Positions 11,300 through 23,013 of a stretch of 64,000 nucleotides of DNA are shown here, in pieces (positions within the stretch are counted from its first letter, which is position 1; every line of letters begins with the position of its first letter). This DNA is from Diaporthe sp. PMI_573. Lineage: Eukaryota > Ascomycota > Sordariomycetes > Diaporthales > Diaporthaceae. The stretch covers positions 182,897 to 246,896 of the forward strand of contig JAJTUP010000085.1 of the NCBI GenBank assembly GCA_021399435.1. Direction: 5' to 3'. The notes under the pieces are model-generated. The model was not told the origin of the DNA. It ran no database searches and was given only the letters and a program-made list of their open reading frames with translations. The position numbers and the translations under genes are program-made.

Positions 11300-12139
11300 A
11301 AGACGAGGAACGAAGAACGAGCACCCTGCTCTTGATTTTAACGAGCCGAGGCTACCGGAAGGAGAAATAAAAGTCGTATTCCCCAGGCGAATAAGAGAAC
11401 CATGTTCGGCAATACGTAAGTACTTCCCGCCGACTCCGCCTCCCGTCTCTCAAAGCCATGCAGGGGGTTTTCTGCAGGCCAGGACCATGCTGTAAAAACA
11501 CCAGCCTGCGACGGAGTAGAAAACACTGGAGCGAGCGCTGGTGGAATCCAAATGCGCATCGGGGCGTCCGGATGCCACCTTGCTCCATCGTAGTCAAGAT
11601 CTCTATCGCTCAAGAACGCGGTCCCCTTTCCGTGGGGCTGACACGATCTAAAGGGTCTGGATTGGTTGTGATGAGCTAGCCACAGCTAGATGCTGCTCTA
11701 GCATAAGCCGCATAATGTGTAAAGGACTCTCGTGGCCGTGTCTCGTTTATCTCTTAAACCGTTCTATCGGAAACGAGTTATGTGACGTAACCTTAGGTGA
11801 ATCCAGTTCTGCATGTGGCGTGGCCACCGAACGACATGGTTCGTGTCGCATTGCGGAACCGCACTGCATTTCATAAGATGGTGCATGGCTTTCCAGGGCA
11901 AACGTCGATGGCCACGAATATGGGCCCAACGGTCAGCGGCCTCGTATCAGTACTACTGCTTGCTGGAACGAGTAGGAACGGGACTAGTGTGGCTTGCGCT
12001 TCTGAAAATCCACATTGTCGGCATATATCTTTGAAGAGATCGTCATTTGGGTGGTTCCTGCTGCTCACTTCTCAGGCTAGAACGCCCATCCCGACCTCCT
12101 GCGCTCGATCCTCAACCCCCACAGGTGCCTCTCCCTGCA
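11300..12139. other. intergenic, no gene seen
   Basis: Open frames at 11338-11613 (minus) and 11797-12150 (plus) carry no recognised motif. The plus strand leads into the P450 relic. Confidence 0.35.
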
Positions 12140-12930
12140 ATGTCTGCTGAATTATCGAGCGCCATGGACGTTCCCGGCTTGCCCACCTGGTTCTTTAAGC
12201 TGCCACTCCTCTTCGCAGCAGCTGTTAGTGCTGTCCCCAGACTGATGCTCGATCTGTGTCTCAAACACCCGCCCACAAGTGCGGCCACTGACCAGCAGCT
12301 AATTAGAGCATCGCCTACGCCTTGGGCCGGGTCGTCTACAATGTATTCTTCCACCCACTCCGTGCGTTTCCTGGGCCGTGATACTGGGCCGCAAGTCGCC
12401 TGCCATACACCATTTCCGTCGTCCGTGGCGATGTGACGCAAAGGGTCAAGGGGATCCACGACAAGTATGGCCAAGTTGTGCGAGTCACGCCGGACACGCT
12501 ATCATACACATGCAGTCAAGCATGGACAAGTGCGTGCAATATTAGTCAACCATTCCGTGTCACCAAGCGCTTACGTTCAGGCCTTGTTACAGACATATAT
12601 GCGCTTAAGCAGACCAACACAGCAGGTAATCTGCCCAAAGATATCAAGCATTATGTCAGGGCGCCTGGTGAAGCAGACACCATCGTGAGGGCTTCCACAA
12701 CTATCCAAGCGCACGCTATTCCGACCAACTCTAATTCAGTCGACAGCTAATGATGTTGATCATCGGAGGCTCCGTCGTTTACAAGCCCATGCCTTCTCGC
12801 AGAAGGCACTGGCGGCCCAGAAGAGCTGGACCCCGAACATGGAAGCAGTGCGCGCAACGATACGGTTTGCAACCGCTACGGGTCGCCTAGATGCCGACCA
12901 ATCACAGAACGGAACCCCCTGAACAAACAT
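12140..12930 (+). pseudogene. cytochrome P450, N-terminal part only, decayed
   Basis: An ATG at 12140 opens a frame with a membrane anchor (KLPLLFAAAVSAV). After a frame change the conserved fungal P450 start follows: YALGRVVYNVFFHPL, RAFPGP, then TGA at 12379-12381, YWAASRLPY and KGIHDKYGQVVRVTPDTLSY. A clean 63-nt intron (12530-12592, GTGCGT to TTACAG) joins QAWT to NIYALK. LPKDIKHYVRAPGEADTI then leads to a second likely intron, after which NDVDHRRLRRLQAHAFSQKA is the typical helix-C region, again out of frame. Nothing beyond helix C is present: no I-helix, EXXR or haem-binding Cys. This is a 5' fragment of a microsomal P450. Confidence 0.75.
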
Positions 12931-13207
12931 ACTAACCCGACCAACCTCAATCACCTCGTGCCACGCCCAGTAAGCACGCTTCAACCGCCGAGAATAGGAC
13001 GTTGGACACTTGGAGAATGGCCTTCAAGCTGGCTTGCTAACCACTAACCCACGAGAATCCGCAAGTGGAGGACAGATGAGGAGAGGACATAAGCCGGAAA
13101 CGGAAGGCGCACGGGCTTTGAGGAGACTAAGAGACAACTTTAGAAATGTACTAGTAGATGAGTAATAGTTGCCCTTCGGGTCAGACCCGCCAGGCGTTAA
13201 TTGATTA

Positions 13208-13226
13208 TGTGTGTGTGTGTGTGTGT
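13208..13226. repeat. (TG)n microsatellite
   Basis: Nine and a half uninterrupted TG units. Confidence 0.95.
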
Positions 13227-14408
13227 ACCGTCAAGGAAAACTGGCATGGGACCTTTAAAATACGGCGCAGCATGCACGGTTGTTCACATGACCTAGCTGC
13301 AATGCGGGGCCCCACACATCCTGCAAGCGATAACTGCTGTGCGACTAAACGATCCCAAACTTGCGCACCTATTACATTCCAATATATTCCCCACTCGGCA
13401 TCACCTCGATCAGCGTCTCGTTCTCTCTATTGGTTTACCTCTGCTTCTCATCCCTCCGTTGCAGTATACCCGATCGTACCATAAGATCGGGCTATCGCGT
13501 GAACGGATGAGCTAGCACTGGTGTGTTGGTTTCGAACCTGGAAGTTCATTTCGTGTCTGTGCTGCGAGGGCACATTGCACTTTGGGAACTATTAAGAATG
13601 ATGCTGCGGTGCAGGAGCAGGCATTGTTCTGGCCACGATGGCAGATGGTTCGAGGTCTGTAAATGAAATGTCTGAGTGGAAGAAGACTGGAGGATAAACT
13701 TGTGATGGTAGGCGAGATCAAGTGAAAGAAAGCCGTTGTCGTCACTTATATGCTTGCTCGATCGGCTGTGAGACACAATGACGCCCTTACACTGGCTGCA
13801 TGGCTACCGGCGGACTTTCTTGTAGTTCAGAATGATAGATTGATGAAATCAGACGCCAAAGCGTACTTTTGTAAATCGATGTGGAATTGTACTTCTACTA
13901 TATACTTCTACTCTGCACTTCTCCAAGGGACTTTTGGTACTGTATATACTTCAATGAAGTTAGAGTTCTAGGCTAGCCGCCATAACATTAGTCCCACATA
14001 CCAATATCCCTCCTCTGGTCATCAAGTACTATGTCCAGGACTTCATTGCTAGTGAGTGTTTTACAAAAAAAAAAAAAAAAGGCCCAGTCATGCACTCGCC
14101 GTACGAAATTCCAATTTCAGTCTTTGTATCACCGCACCCATCCTCTCTTTATCTGGTCTTTTTTTTTATCGCCTTCTGTCTAATTGATCCCGTCGGTCAC
14201 TCCCTCGGTTGTCGGCATTTTGTTTGACCACTCCGTTCTCTCTTCTCAAGTCTCCCGCGAAAATACACATGCCAGCACAAATGCACCCTACACTCGCATT
14301 TCAGGCTGCTGCTGATATCCTAGCTTGTTCCACATGCAACATTCCCAGGCTCGATACCCCACTTCCCTCCTTCCCATCAGGCGGGTTGCAATAGTATCCG
14401 CAGCGCTG

Positions 14409-14520
14409 CCCACAATTCAATCCGCAATCCAATTTCATCCAATTCAAGCCAGCAATTCAATCCAATTCGGCCTACCCGCAAGGCAAGGCAATTCAATTCG
14501 GGGCTCACTGGGAATTGGAT
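14409..14520. repeat. CAATTCAATCC-type degenerate tandem repeat
   Basis: Words such as AATTCAATCC, CAATCCAATTTC and CAATTCAATTCGG recur every 10-20 nt. Function unknown. Confidence 0.6.
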
Positions 14521-14998
14521 AGGATTGAGGTCATGCATGTCACGTGTTAGTGAATGAGATAGTGGCTCAACCTGTGGCTCAACCTCTCAGCGCCTAGCCT
14601 AATTATCAGCATCGAGTGACAATTCGGCCCGGGTCTGAGGTATCCGAGGCACGCAGGGGCAGGTTATACAGATGTCGCTGCAAAAAGTCTTTTCGGCCAA
14701 GAGGCAGGGGTCCCTGGTCAGTCCATACAATTACTATGGCAACTGCTAACAAAAAATATATTCACGAGCATCTCAGGCCTTGCTCTTTTGCTAAGCACGC
14801 TCATGGAGCATCGTAGTATGGCAGAGCAAGTTATCAGCGAGCATGAGCTCCAGGAGATCAGTGCCCTTACAGTCAGAAACCATCTTCGTCCTTTTACACG
14901 GCCTACAGGATCTAAACTCGTACATGATGAAGTTTATGAGGCTTCTGTACTATTTTGGTGGTCAGACGCTGTTGCCTAACCGGGGCCCTCTTCATGGA

Positions 14999-15445
14999 TA
15001 TAAAAGCGGGCCTTTGTCACTTCAATTAACCCCTTTTCACCCCTATTCCATCCCTGTTCTAAGAAGCCCCGAAATCTTGAACAGTTCCGTTTTCCTTAAC
15101 CCCTTCTCCCGAATCTTGTATCTCGTGAAACAAAGGTACACATGCCTGAGAAGCACAATGCGACTTATGTACAGGAGAGAGCCCACATTGTTCGCCGAGC
15201 CAACTTTAAAACGCGACACGAGGCTTTCACCTTTTTTGGCGCCTTAAATCCACCTATTATGCCTCCATTCCACACATCAGTTCAAAGTCTAATAGGTTAT
15301 ATCAACAAAGACAGCCCTGGTAAGCATCCAATGCACCTCGTCGACTGTAAGGTATATTAACAATTTCAAGCGCCAAATTGAAACTCGTGGCAATGACGGA
15401 AACGGACCTGCGTTCTCGGCCAAGGCCTTGGCAGGACTTTCCGAA
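14999..15445 (+). other. candidate small gene or relic with TATA box, unassigned
   Basis: TATAAAA at 14999-15005 is followed by a CT-rich leader and an ATG at 15142. The frame gives 59 codons up to a donor-like GTAAGC at 15320. A further coding-like stretch (RQIETRGNDGNGPAFSAKAL) begins after the TTTCAAG acceptor at 15370, but the phase does not match, and it stops soon after. No family is recognised. Confidence 0.25.
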
Positions 15446-15549
15446 CGCTGGTCTTAGGAGAAACGCACTACTGTATAAGATAGGTAACTGCTGGTCATCC
15501 CAGAAGGAGACGGGCCAAGCTTCAATGAAGATAGTAATCGGCACTTACC

Positions 15550-16411
15550 CTGCTAATTATCTTGCTGTCATTCAACAGATCAGACCGCTGAACTCTTTGC
15601 ACTGTAAACCTAGCGCACTCTGCGCCAACGTAACAGCCCTCAAATGAGTAGGTCAGCGAGGTGGCTAATCCAGAAATCCGTCTCCATGCAATATTGACTG
15701 GACTTAGAGTTTATTAGAAGTATAATCTCGATGCACCGTAATACCTTACCTATATAACTCTCCGTAGTAACGATTGATACTCCTAATAGTGTAGAGAATC
15801 CAATTCCGGTAGGAACACTGACGAAACGTAGGCCTTACGGCTATATGCTATCACGATGAGGTGGGTTTTGGACCGTTGCTTAAGTGCTGGTTAACACGTG
15901 TAGTCCCACGCCGTGAATGTCGATTGTTGGAACAGCACTTGACATGGACGTGGAGACTCGTTCTGCACCTCGTCGAAAACGCGGAAAGCAGTAAGCGGCC
16001 GCAGAATACCTTGACGTTCAACAATTGAGCAAAGAAGCGTGTCTGAGTCCGGTTGGGCTTTTCGACAGAGGAAAGTCAAAGCCCGCCATTAAGATAAGAA
16101 CAAAACTCTACATAGCAAGGCTGCGCGACGGGATCCCTTCCACATACGTCGCCTAAGGTACGATGCGCTTCCTGGCCATGGACCACACGTGACCACCCCT
16201 CACTAGGGCCTCTATTCAGCCCCGACGTCGTACAAAGCGCCGTGACGCGGCGTGCATATGTTGCCGAAGAGTTGGGTGGCTCGATGCCGAATATGGTGAC
16301 AAATGGCCGGCCCATGCCGTGCCCTTGCGTGCCTCGTCAATCTTGGCGCTCTGGGCAACATGTGTGACGCTTTCCAGGTCTTAGCTGTCTACACAGTGAT
16401 ATCAAGCAACC
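15550..16411. other. intergenic, no gene seen
   Basis: Only short open frames without motifs on either strand. Confidence 0.35.
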
Positions 16412-17836
16412 TCACTCTGACTCTGTTCTCCCTTCCTTCCGTTCCCCAATCTTGTTTCCCAAGCCTGGAATATCAGCCGGCGACGCTCGCGGTCCCATAG
16501 ACTTGTACCATATCCGCCAGCGCATGTCCTTGTGATATAGAACGATTCCGAGGAGGGCAAGCAGCGCAGATATGACTCCCAAGGTCAGGTACACTACGCC
16601 AAACCCAAGGCCGGGCATCTTGCAGTACGGCTGACCGCCGGCGTAATGTTGCCACGCGGCAATGCTGACGCCACCGATGCGACCGAAGGTGCCATACGCG
16701 ATGGCGAGGAGAACTAACGGCCCCCCAAAGAGCACTGCCGGGAAGGCCATGCTGCTGTAGAATATAACCGGCACGAACCACACATTGTCGGGCCGGTCGA
16801 ACTGCCACAGCAGCAGCGCCAACGCCACTCCAACCAGCACCACAACCCCCACCACCATGAGCACCAGCCCCACAGCCGCCCGCCGCGTGCGCGGAAAGAA
16901 ATGCCGCCCAACCAAAAAACACAACCTGGTCAGCGCGGTCGGCAGCGACGGATACGCCCACAGACTTGCGCCCCACCGGCGCGGCGCATACTCGGGCAGC
17001 GTGCAAGTCTGGTACACGGTAACGCCCACCGCGACCAGACTCAGCAAGTCGGCGCCGATAGAGGTCACCAGTTTCCACGTGGTGAACTGCGGCGCCCTCC
17101 CATCCCGCAGGCGCCGCACGCCCAGGTAATACATGGCCGCGTACTCGCCCGTATCGCGCCCGGCGATGAGTGAGTACAGCGCTGCGCAGCCGGGCGCGTT
17201 GGACCGCAGGCACGCCCAAGCAATAGCGAAAACAAAACCTGGGAGGCCGACCCTGTCGTTGGCGTCGGCCGCGGCGTCGTTCTTCTCTAGCCGATCATCG
17301 CGTTTCTTCCATAGCAGCGGCAGGTCGAACAGCCACCACGTCAGGTGCACGGTGATGAAGGTGATGACCAGCGACGCCCACGTCAGCGGCGTGACGCTGT
17401 CGCAGGTGGCCGGGTTCTGCACGTCGGGTAGGGGGTAGCACAAGACGTCGGTCCGTGGGTCGATGGTGTACGTCGCGGTGGCGTATCGCGTGGTCGTCCC
17501 CGTGTAGACGGTCAGGGTCTGGCCGAACGCCACGATCGGCTGGCCAGGCGTGTACGTGTCGGTGGATGTTTCCGTGCTGCCCGGGTAGTAGTCGGTCGAG
17601 CAAGACACGCCGACGAAGGATACCGAGGGCGGAATTGTCTGGCCCGGAGCGAGGGTAAAGCAGCGCGCTTCGATGGTCGCCTGGTCGGTGTAGACTATGC
17701 TTGTCGGCGCCGTGTATGTTGTGGCGGGGAAGATCGCCGACTCCCCGCTGGAGTACTGCACCGTGTAGGTTGATGCAGGCTGTGTCACTACGAGACATGT
17801 CGTGGAAAAGGACGCCGGGGAGGTTGGGACAGCCAT
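16412..17836 (-). CDS. multi-pass membrane protein with Ser/Thr-rich N-terminal domain, unknown
   Basis: A 474-codon frame starts at ATG 17836 (the frame is open further upstream, but that part has no good Met). The first roughly 150 residues are Ser/Thr/Tyr-rich with several Cys and repeated YTAPTS- or TYTPGQP-like words, consistent with an extracellular, O-glycosylated region. About six hydrophobic segments follow, including SLVITFITVHLTWWLFDL, a very long VLMVVGVVVLVGVALALLLW stretch and a last one (VVYLTLGVISALLALLGIVL). The tail is short and basic-acidic. I recognise no transporter or receptor motif. High GC content and intact coding suggest a functional host gene. Confidence 0.7.
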   Translation of the reverse strand: MAVPTSPASFSTTCLVVTQPASTYTVQYSSGESAIFPATTYTAPTSIVYTDQATIEARCFTLAPGQTIPPSVSFVGVSCSTDYYPGSTETSTDTYTPGQPIVAFGQTLTVYTGTTTRYATATYTIDPRTDVLCYPLPDVQNPATCDSVTPLTWASLVITFITVHLTWWLFDLPLLWKKRDDRLEKNDAAADANDRVGLPGFVFAIAWACLRSNAPGCAALYSLIAGRDTGEYAAMYYLGVRRLRDGRAPQFTTWKLVTSIGADLLSLVAVGVTVYQTCTLPEYAPRRWGASLWAYPSLPTALTRLCFLVGRHFFPRTRRAAVGLVLMVVGVVVLVGVALALLLWQFDRPDNVWFVPVIFYSSMAFPAVLFGGPLVLLAIAYGTFGRIGGVSIAAWQHYAGGQPYCKMPGLGFGVVYLTLGVISALLALLGIVLYHKDMRWRIWYKSMGPRASPADIPGLGNKIGERKEGRTESE

Positions 17837-17979
17837 GGCGGCGGCTTTTCCATGGATGTAAACATTAACCTCACAACTCGCCAGCTCGCGAAACCGAGGG
17901 TTGTGCGCCCCGAGACGCCAGAGCCTCATGCTTGATATTATCCGGAGGAACATGAGGCCGTCTGACTGGGCCCGCAATT

Positions 17980-19406
17980 CTCAGCCGCAGCCTGTCGATC
18001 AGTACCAAGACAGGCATTCGGTTGCCAGTGTTACATCAGCGAAGGTCCAGTAACGTTTAAGGTCATGATCGTCGTGAAGCTAAGCTAACGTTAAAACACT
18101 ACATACCCAGCCAGGGGTAAGGACAATGGGTCCGTCGACTTAGCGTAGTCCAAACTGTTCCCACATGGACCATGTATGTCCCTGCAACCAATCAGTGTGT
18201 GAAATGGGGGAAAGGCTGGCGCGGACGGCTCCGGTCCCCGTTGGCCAATCATGCTCGTAGCCGGGGGGCGGCGGTTCACTGATTCTCTGGCCTTATACAC
18301 GGTGCGAGCCTTGCCTGCCGAATTGCGTGACCACTAATAAAGCCGGCCGTAAATTTGGACAGCTCCCTTGCAGAACGCCATCCCGCTGGCGATGACACCT
18401 ATATTCTCTGACAGTGCTAAGTAAGTGGTCCTTTCTCGATCCCGACGGTACGCAGTGAAAGAGAGGCTACCACGTCCAAGACACCGAGGTGGTTGTTACC
18501 GACGGGAATGCAGCTGGAGCGGAGAGGAGCCCACGGACCTCTGGCCCCTTTTCCATATATCAATTAGAAAGGCTACTCCCTGGAATTCTACAGCGCTCGG
18601 ACTGTGATTGCGACTCCACTTGGGGGTTCCTTGACAAAAAGGGTCGGAGCCATCGCAGACGGCGTAAACCAGGTCCATCGGCACAGCCATGATTGCCGGC
18701 GAGGAGATTGCAGGAGAACCACTGTCGTGTAAGCGCATCGGCGCGGCTGAATATCTTCTCCTTGGTGCACACCTCGCACCGATCGACAATGTTGGCATCA
18801 CGGAAATGATTATTAAGGAGTTCGAGCGTTTCCAAGTGGAAAATCCATCGAAATATATAGTATAGATATTGATCTGGTCACGTCAAAATCCTCACCCAGA
18901 CGAATCTCGTCACCCTGACCGGTGCAGCCGGGGCCGCAACTTCCCTAGAAGAATCCGCAAATTTATCAGCCGCTGTCGGACGACGGTCTGGTACCTAATG
19001 CAAGCCTCTTGGCATCTCCGAGACCTCGTTCGACCCCTGTACATGGCCCACACCATTCACTACATCTGTGTGCACCAACTCTCAGCCTACCAGCAAAGTA
19101 TATTTTGCAATGACAAGCTCGGATCCCACCACCGCCTGATCAAAATCCACGTCGACAATTTGTCCGCCACACTATTTCCTCTCTTGGCCTTTCACTTCTA
19201 CCATAAGAGAATTGACCTAAAGTTCCAGTACTGGCGGTTTTGCAATCAGCGCTTGCAACGCTTTGCGGTTAATTTAGGCTGTCTGATTCGACTGCGCCAT
19301 GAAGTTTGGATGCGCTCATTGCTCCGACATTGCTGAGTAACATATATTCCATTGATCACTCTGGTGTAATAACCCAGAGCCCTGCGAAACTTCAGAGTAA
19401 TTCACA
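17980..19406. other. intergenic upstream of the mannosylglycerate gene
   Basis: Apart from the zinc-finger-like relic at 18560-18850 nothing is recognised. A plus-strand frame at 18869-19336 is open for 155 codons but has no motif. Confidence 0.35.
18560..18850 (-). pseudogene. C2H2 zinc-finger relic (weak)
   Basis: The minus frame reads RCEVCTKEKIFSRADALTR, close to the C-x2-C-x-n-FSRADALTRH form of fungal C2H2 fingers. The His pair is missing (Gln-Trp follows). The frame has no ATG at its 5' end. Confidence 0.3.
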
Positions 19407-20867
19407 ATGCGCATCGCTCTGCCTTCCTCGACCATATGCCTAGGTGACGTCCAGGTGCTAGGTGTTCAGCAAGTCTTGGAGTTAGATGCTGCCAACCCAT
19501 CAAGCCAAAGCGATCAAGGAAATGAGCAACAAGGCCATGCTTTCTCGAACGAAGAGCTTGGCATCATACAGAGCAGGACGGCAATTGTTGTCCCATGCAA
19601 AGGCGAAGACCTGGATCAGGTACGGAATGTATGGCGTGCCATCCCAGCTACCAGCCTAATCATTTCTGTCTCGGCAACACAAGAACATGAGTACACTCGT
19701 GAGAAGCAAGCAATGGACGATTTCTGCCGCGATACAGGACGGACCGGTATTAGCATCCATCAACACGGCCGCCAGCTCGGTATAGCTCTCAGGAAAATTG
19801 GATTGGAAAGTCTTACAGACGACAACGGAAATGTCCACAAAGGCAAGGGCGAGGCCCTCATTATTGGGATCCTACTCGCAGCTATTGCTCCAGCACCAGC
19901 CGACAAGACCAATGGTTCTGCCCGACTTCATACTCGTCACGCCGGCTCCATGGACTACAATTCTGGGCAAAAAGATGGCAATACCAAACCCGAGTATACC
20001 CAAACAGGTCATAGCAACAGCTATAACGGGTATTACAAATATATCGGGTTCATCGATGCAGACAATCTTGCCCCTGGCAGTGTTTCGGAGTACTGCAAGG
20101 CATTCAGTGCTGGATTTTGCATGGCCAAAACGCAGGATGCGATGGTGCGTCTAAACTGGGCCAGTAAGGCAATGGCTATTGGTGATCAGATTCGGTTCCG
20201 GTCACAGGGCCGGAGCAGCAGGGTAGTCAATCAGTGTTTCAACCGTATCCTTAAGGCGATGATTGACCGCGGCACTCTTATCTATGAGGTTGATGAGCGG
20301 GCTCAGAACAAGAAAAATATGGGATTTGATCACATCTGCACCGGAAATGCAGGTGAGCACGCAATGACCATGACGCTGGCTTTGAAGTTACAGCTCGCGA
20401 GCGGGTACGCATTTGAGCCCTTCCACCTCCTCGATATCTTCGACCGGTTTGCTGGACCACAAAAGAGTGGTTCAGTACCTGGACCTGCAGGTACTGCCAT
20501 ATTGTCAGCCACTTCGCAGAACAATGCTGCAGAACAGAATTGTGAGCCAGGAAGGATTCTGCAAGGGGCTCAAAAGGGCTTCAAGGTACAGATCTTTCAG
20601 ATCCGTACTATCAATTCCCACTTCCACGACACCAGCAAAGGGAGAGATCACGTATTAAATATGTATCATCAAGCCCTTGGTCTCATGCTGAAGAGTCATA
20701 TCACCATGGGTCTCCCTGATATAAAGGAGAGCATCTCTCAGGTGATGGGAGATAGCATTCAGGACCCAGTCGAGACTAGAGTGTACCCGGCTTTGGAGGA
20801 ATATGTTCATGATATAGATGTTTTGAGGGAGAGACTGAAGGATCTTCTTACTCTATGTCCCCGATGA
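19407..20867 (+). CDS. mannosyl-3-phosphoglycerate synthase (GT55)
   Basis: Single intact 486-codon frame from ATG 19407. The enzyme transfers mannose from GDP-mannose to 3-phosphoglycerate, the first step of mannosylglycerate synthesis, in the cytosol. Family landmarks: TAIVVPCKGEDLDQV (58-72, nucleotide binding), VHKGKGEALIIG (143-154), YIGFIDADN (212-220, with the metal-binding DADN), AFSAGF (232-237), MVRLNWASK (246-254), CTGNAGEHAM (311-320) and NSHFHD (403-408). Residues 163-208 are a low-complexity insertion (TNGSARLHT to SYNGYY) between the KGKGE and DADN blocks. Fungal homologues of the archaeal enzyme are known. The companion phosphatase is not in this window. No intron. Flanks are non-coding. 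Confidence 0.92.
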   Translation: MRIALPSSTICLGDVQVLGVQQVLELDAANPSSQSDQGNEQQGHAFSNEELGIIQSRTAIVVPCKGEDLDQVRNVWRAIPATSLIISVSATQEHEYTREKQAMDDFCRDTGRTGISIHQHGRQLGIALRKIGLESLTDDNGNVHKGKGEALIIGILLAAIAPAPADKTNGSARLHTRHAGSMDYNSGQKDGNTKPEYTQTGHSNSYNGYYKYIGFIDADNLAPGSVSEYCKAFSAGFCMAKTQDAMVRLNWASKAMAIGDQIRFRSQGRSSRVVNQCFNRILKAMIDRGTLIYEVDERAQNKKNMGFDHICTGNAGEHAMTMTLALKLQLASGYAFEPFHLLDIFDRFAGPQKSGSVPGPAGTAILSATSQNNAAEQNCEPGRILQGAQKGFKVQIFQIRTINSHFHDTSKGRDHVLNMYHQALGLMLKSHITMGLPDIKESISQVMGDSIQDPVETRVYPALEEYVHDIDVLRERLKDLLTLCPR

Positions 20868-20869
20868 GA

Positions 20870-21190
20870 GCGCCGCCGCCTGCGCAGAAAGCGGACACAG
20901 AGAAGAGGATGGCGACATGGATATGGATATAGATCTAGACTGATAATGACGTGTTTTTTTTTTTTGTCGTTTCCTTTAGTTCCTTCTAATCGTTCACTTT
21001 TATGAAAACGCACCAAATATATGACAGAATGTATGTACCTGACAAAATGTTTCGCGTAGCCAATGTGGTATTGAACCTCGGGACAATTGCTTTCCTGGAT
21101 GACAATATGCAACCGGCGTGGCAAACGCTATGGCGAAGACAACAAGCATACAGGATGATCATTGCGGAGCAATAACTTGGTTTACTAAAT
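20870..21190. other. 3' flank of the mannosylglycerate gene
   Basis: A T run lies at 20954-20966. No gene is seen; the open frames on the minus strand lack motifs. Confidence 0.35.
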
Positions 21191-21191
21191 T

Positions 21192-21483
21192 CTGTCGGAA
21201 GTCTCTGGGGAAGATGCTGGGCAAGGGGTTGCATGAGGGCAGATCAGGATCTGAACATTCTGTGCTATGTTGCGATACCTAACTACATTGTGATTCTAGT
21301 GCGTCTAGCCACCCATCTTATATCCTAACCTGCCCATCCCTCATGGATCTCGATGCACGCTGGCCTGAGCGAGGCTCAGCCCTGACTTGGGCGCCGTATG
21401 GGCCTGAGCGGTGCTTAGGTGCCTTTCGCCGATACTACGGTGCCCTTCACCGGACCTCCGACGGGCCCGAAGTGCTGCCTTCC
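21192..21483 (+). repeat. dispersed repeat, solo-LTR-like, copy 1
   Basis: This roughly 292-nt segment recurs in inverted orientation at 56774-57066 with only scattered differences. It begins TGTCGGAAGTCTCTGG and its continuation ends near CCAACA, and TGTCGG against CCAACA is what a TG...CA LTR would show. No target-site duplication is visible at either copy. Open frames within it are incidental. Confidence 0.75.
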
Positions 21484-21489
21484 AACAAA

Positions 21490-22950
21490 AAGGTAAAACG
21501 ACTCCATACTCAATGTGGGGCGGAACGCACGCCACCGAGCCATTTGCGCAAGTCGGGCCGCGTCTTCAGGGAGTGCATGAAGACCAGGGTTACGTAGATC
21601 AATGATTGCCCAGAGCCTCAAGTCGCGCCTGTCTGCCTCCTCCAAAAGGTAGGGGATCCAGGGTTTGCAGTATGTGGGATGTATGTGCGAGAGAAAAAAA
21701 ACGATATATATGCGATTCGAGGAGCATTCCCATATAAAGTCGACCGTTGTGTGTGTGTGATGCGGTTGCCAAAGCAGGATCACCGCCTTCCACAGGAGGC
21801 TGCAGCTTGCTGGCAAGCCCGGTACGTCGTCCAAAGTCTCTGCTTGTCATGGAGTAGACGAGATTGACTGCTATTCCCGTGCCCGACTTTCAGCGACAGA
21901 ACGCTCCTCCCGAGGCGTTCGATCGCGCTACGCCTCCTTCCCGAGAAGCGGTCGAGAGACCACCTGTTCAGACTCCAGGCGGTAGCCGCGACGTATCTCC
22001 TGCGGCGGCTCGGATCAAGGATTGGACGAAGGCGATCACTACTCCATCGCCCTGCAAGTACTACTTGTGCAACTTCCTCGAGAAGGAGCACAAGGGTAGA
22101 TATAATTTCCCCAGCCACATCGAAATGCTTCATAAGCGTACTTAATAAAAGAGCAACACCTGAAATACTAGTTCCTCTCGATGAATTTGCAATCAACGTG
22201 TTAGAACAGGTCTTGATTCAGTTCACCATGAACGACATCAAGGAGAAGCTATATTAAAAGCAAGATCAAAAGTTAAGACTTGCAGACAGAAGCTCCGTTT
22301 GACGTGCGGTACTATGGTCGGTCATGCTCAGAATAGATCGCTGCACTGTACATTTGTCTGCGTTTCAGGCAGATTTGCTAAGCCTCGTTTTAGAATTGAA
22401 CTAGGATTCTATCAGAAGTACCCTACTGTAACAGTAGATACTTCGAAATAACATCATACATCTATAATCATATTTCCTACTATATTGTGTACTGTAATGA
22501 TACGAAAATGGGGGGAGGGGAAATAAAAGTCGTGGATTTTTTACTCTAATTCTCGTGTACTGCTACATTTGTCACCTAAAACATATCCTTGTGGTATATG
22601 GTAAAATAGATACTTTAAGCTTTGTGAAACTATGGTATTCCCTTTAGGAGGAAAAGCTAAGAGTTTCAGGATGGGGCGACTTCATTTGAGTATTGTGAAA
22701 TATCAAGAATCAAGGATTAAGGAATAGAACACTATTCCTAATTCTAGCTTTCAGGTTCTAGACATTAATGTCTATCAACGTATCCAGTACTATTGCATAT
22801 GGCCACGAGCGGAAGAGCCTTCATGACAAAGGTCATGGAACAGTTCTGGAGAAGGTCCGGCCACACTTGAGGTGGTGCGAAAAGGTGGTCTCCGGCGTGC
22901 ATTCTAATGTTTAAAGACGTACAACCAAGATATAAGAGTTGGGTTTCTTG
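21490..22950. other. AT-rich intergenic region
   Basis: No gene is established. A plus frame at 21864-22145 ends in a Cys/His-rich stretch (CNFLEKEHKGRYNFPSHIEM) that faintly resembles a finger, but has no ATG. From about 22150 the sequence becomes clearly AT-rich. Confidence 0.35.
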
Positions 22951-23013
22951 ACCATGAGGTCCAGTCTAATCTGCTCGTTATTCATGTTATTATTCACAAT
23001 CCCATTTGTCAAT

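Larger units (their letters stand above)
12940..14990. other. intergenic, simple repeats only
   Basis: No coding motif. Contains the TG microsatellite (13208-13226), a 16-nt A run (14065-14080), T-rich tracts, and the AATTCAATCC-rich stretch at 14409-14520. Confidence 0.4.

Noticed and set aside
7980..12930. A biosynthetic gene cluster (C6 regulator, P450, hydrolase)
   Set aside because: There is no polyketide synthase, peptide synthetase, terpene cyclase or transporter. The P450 and regulator are broken and the hydrolase is a GH10 enzyme.
16473..17219. 248-codon frame on the same strand in another phase of the membrane-protein gene
   Set aside because: It is a GC-rich shadow of the gene at 16412-17836, with Arg/Ala/Gly-dominated composition.
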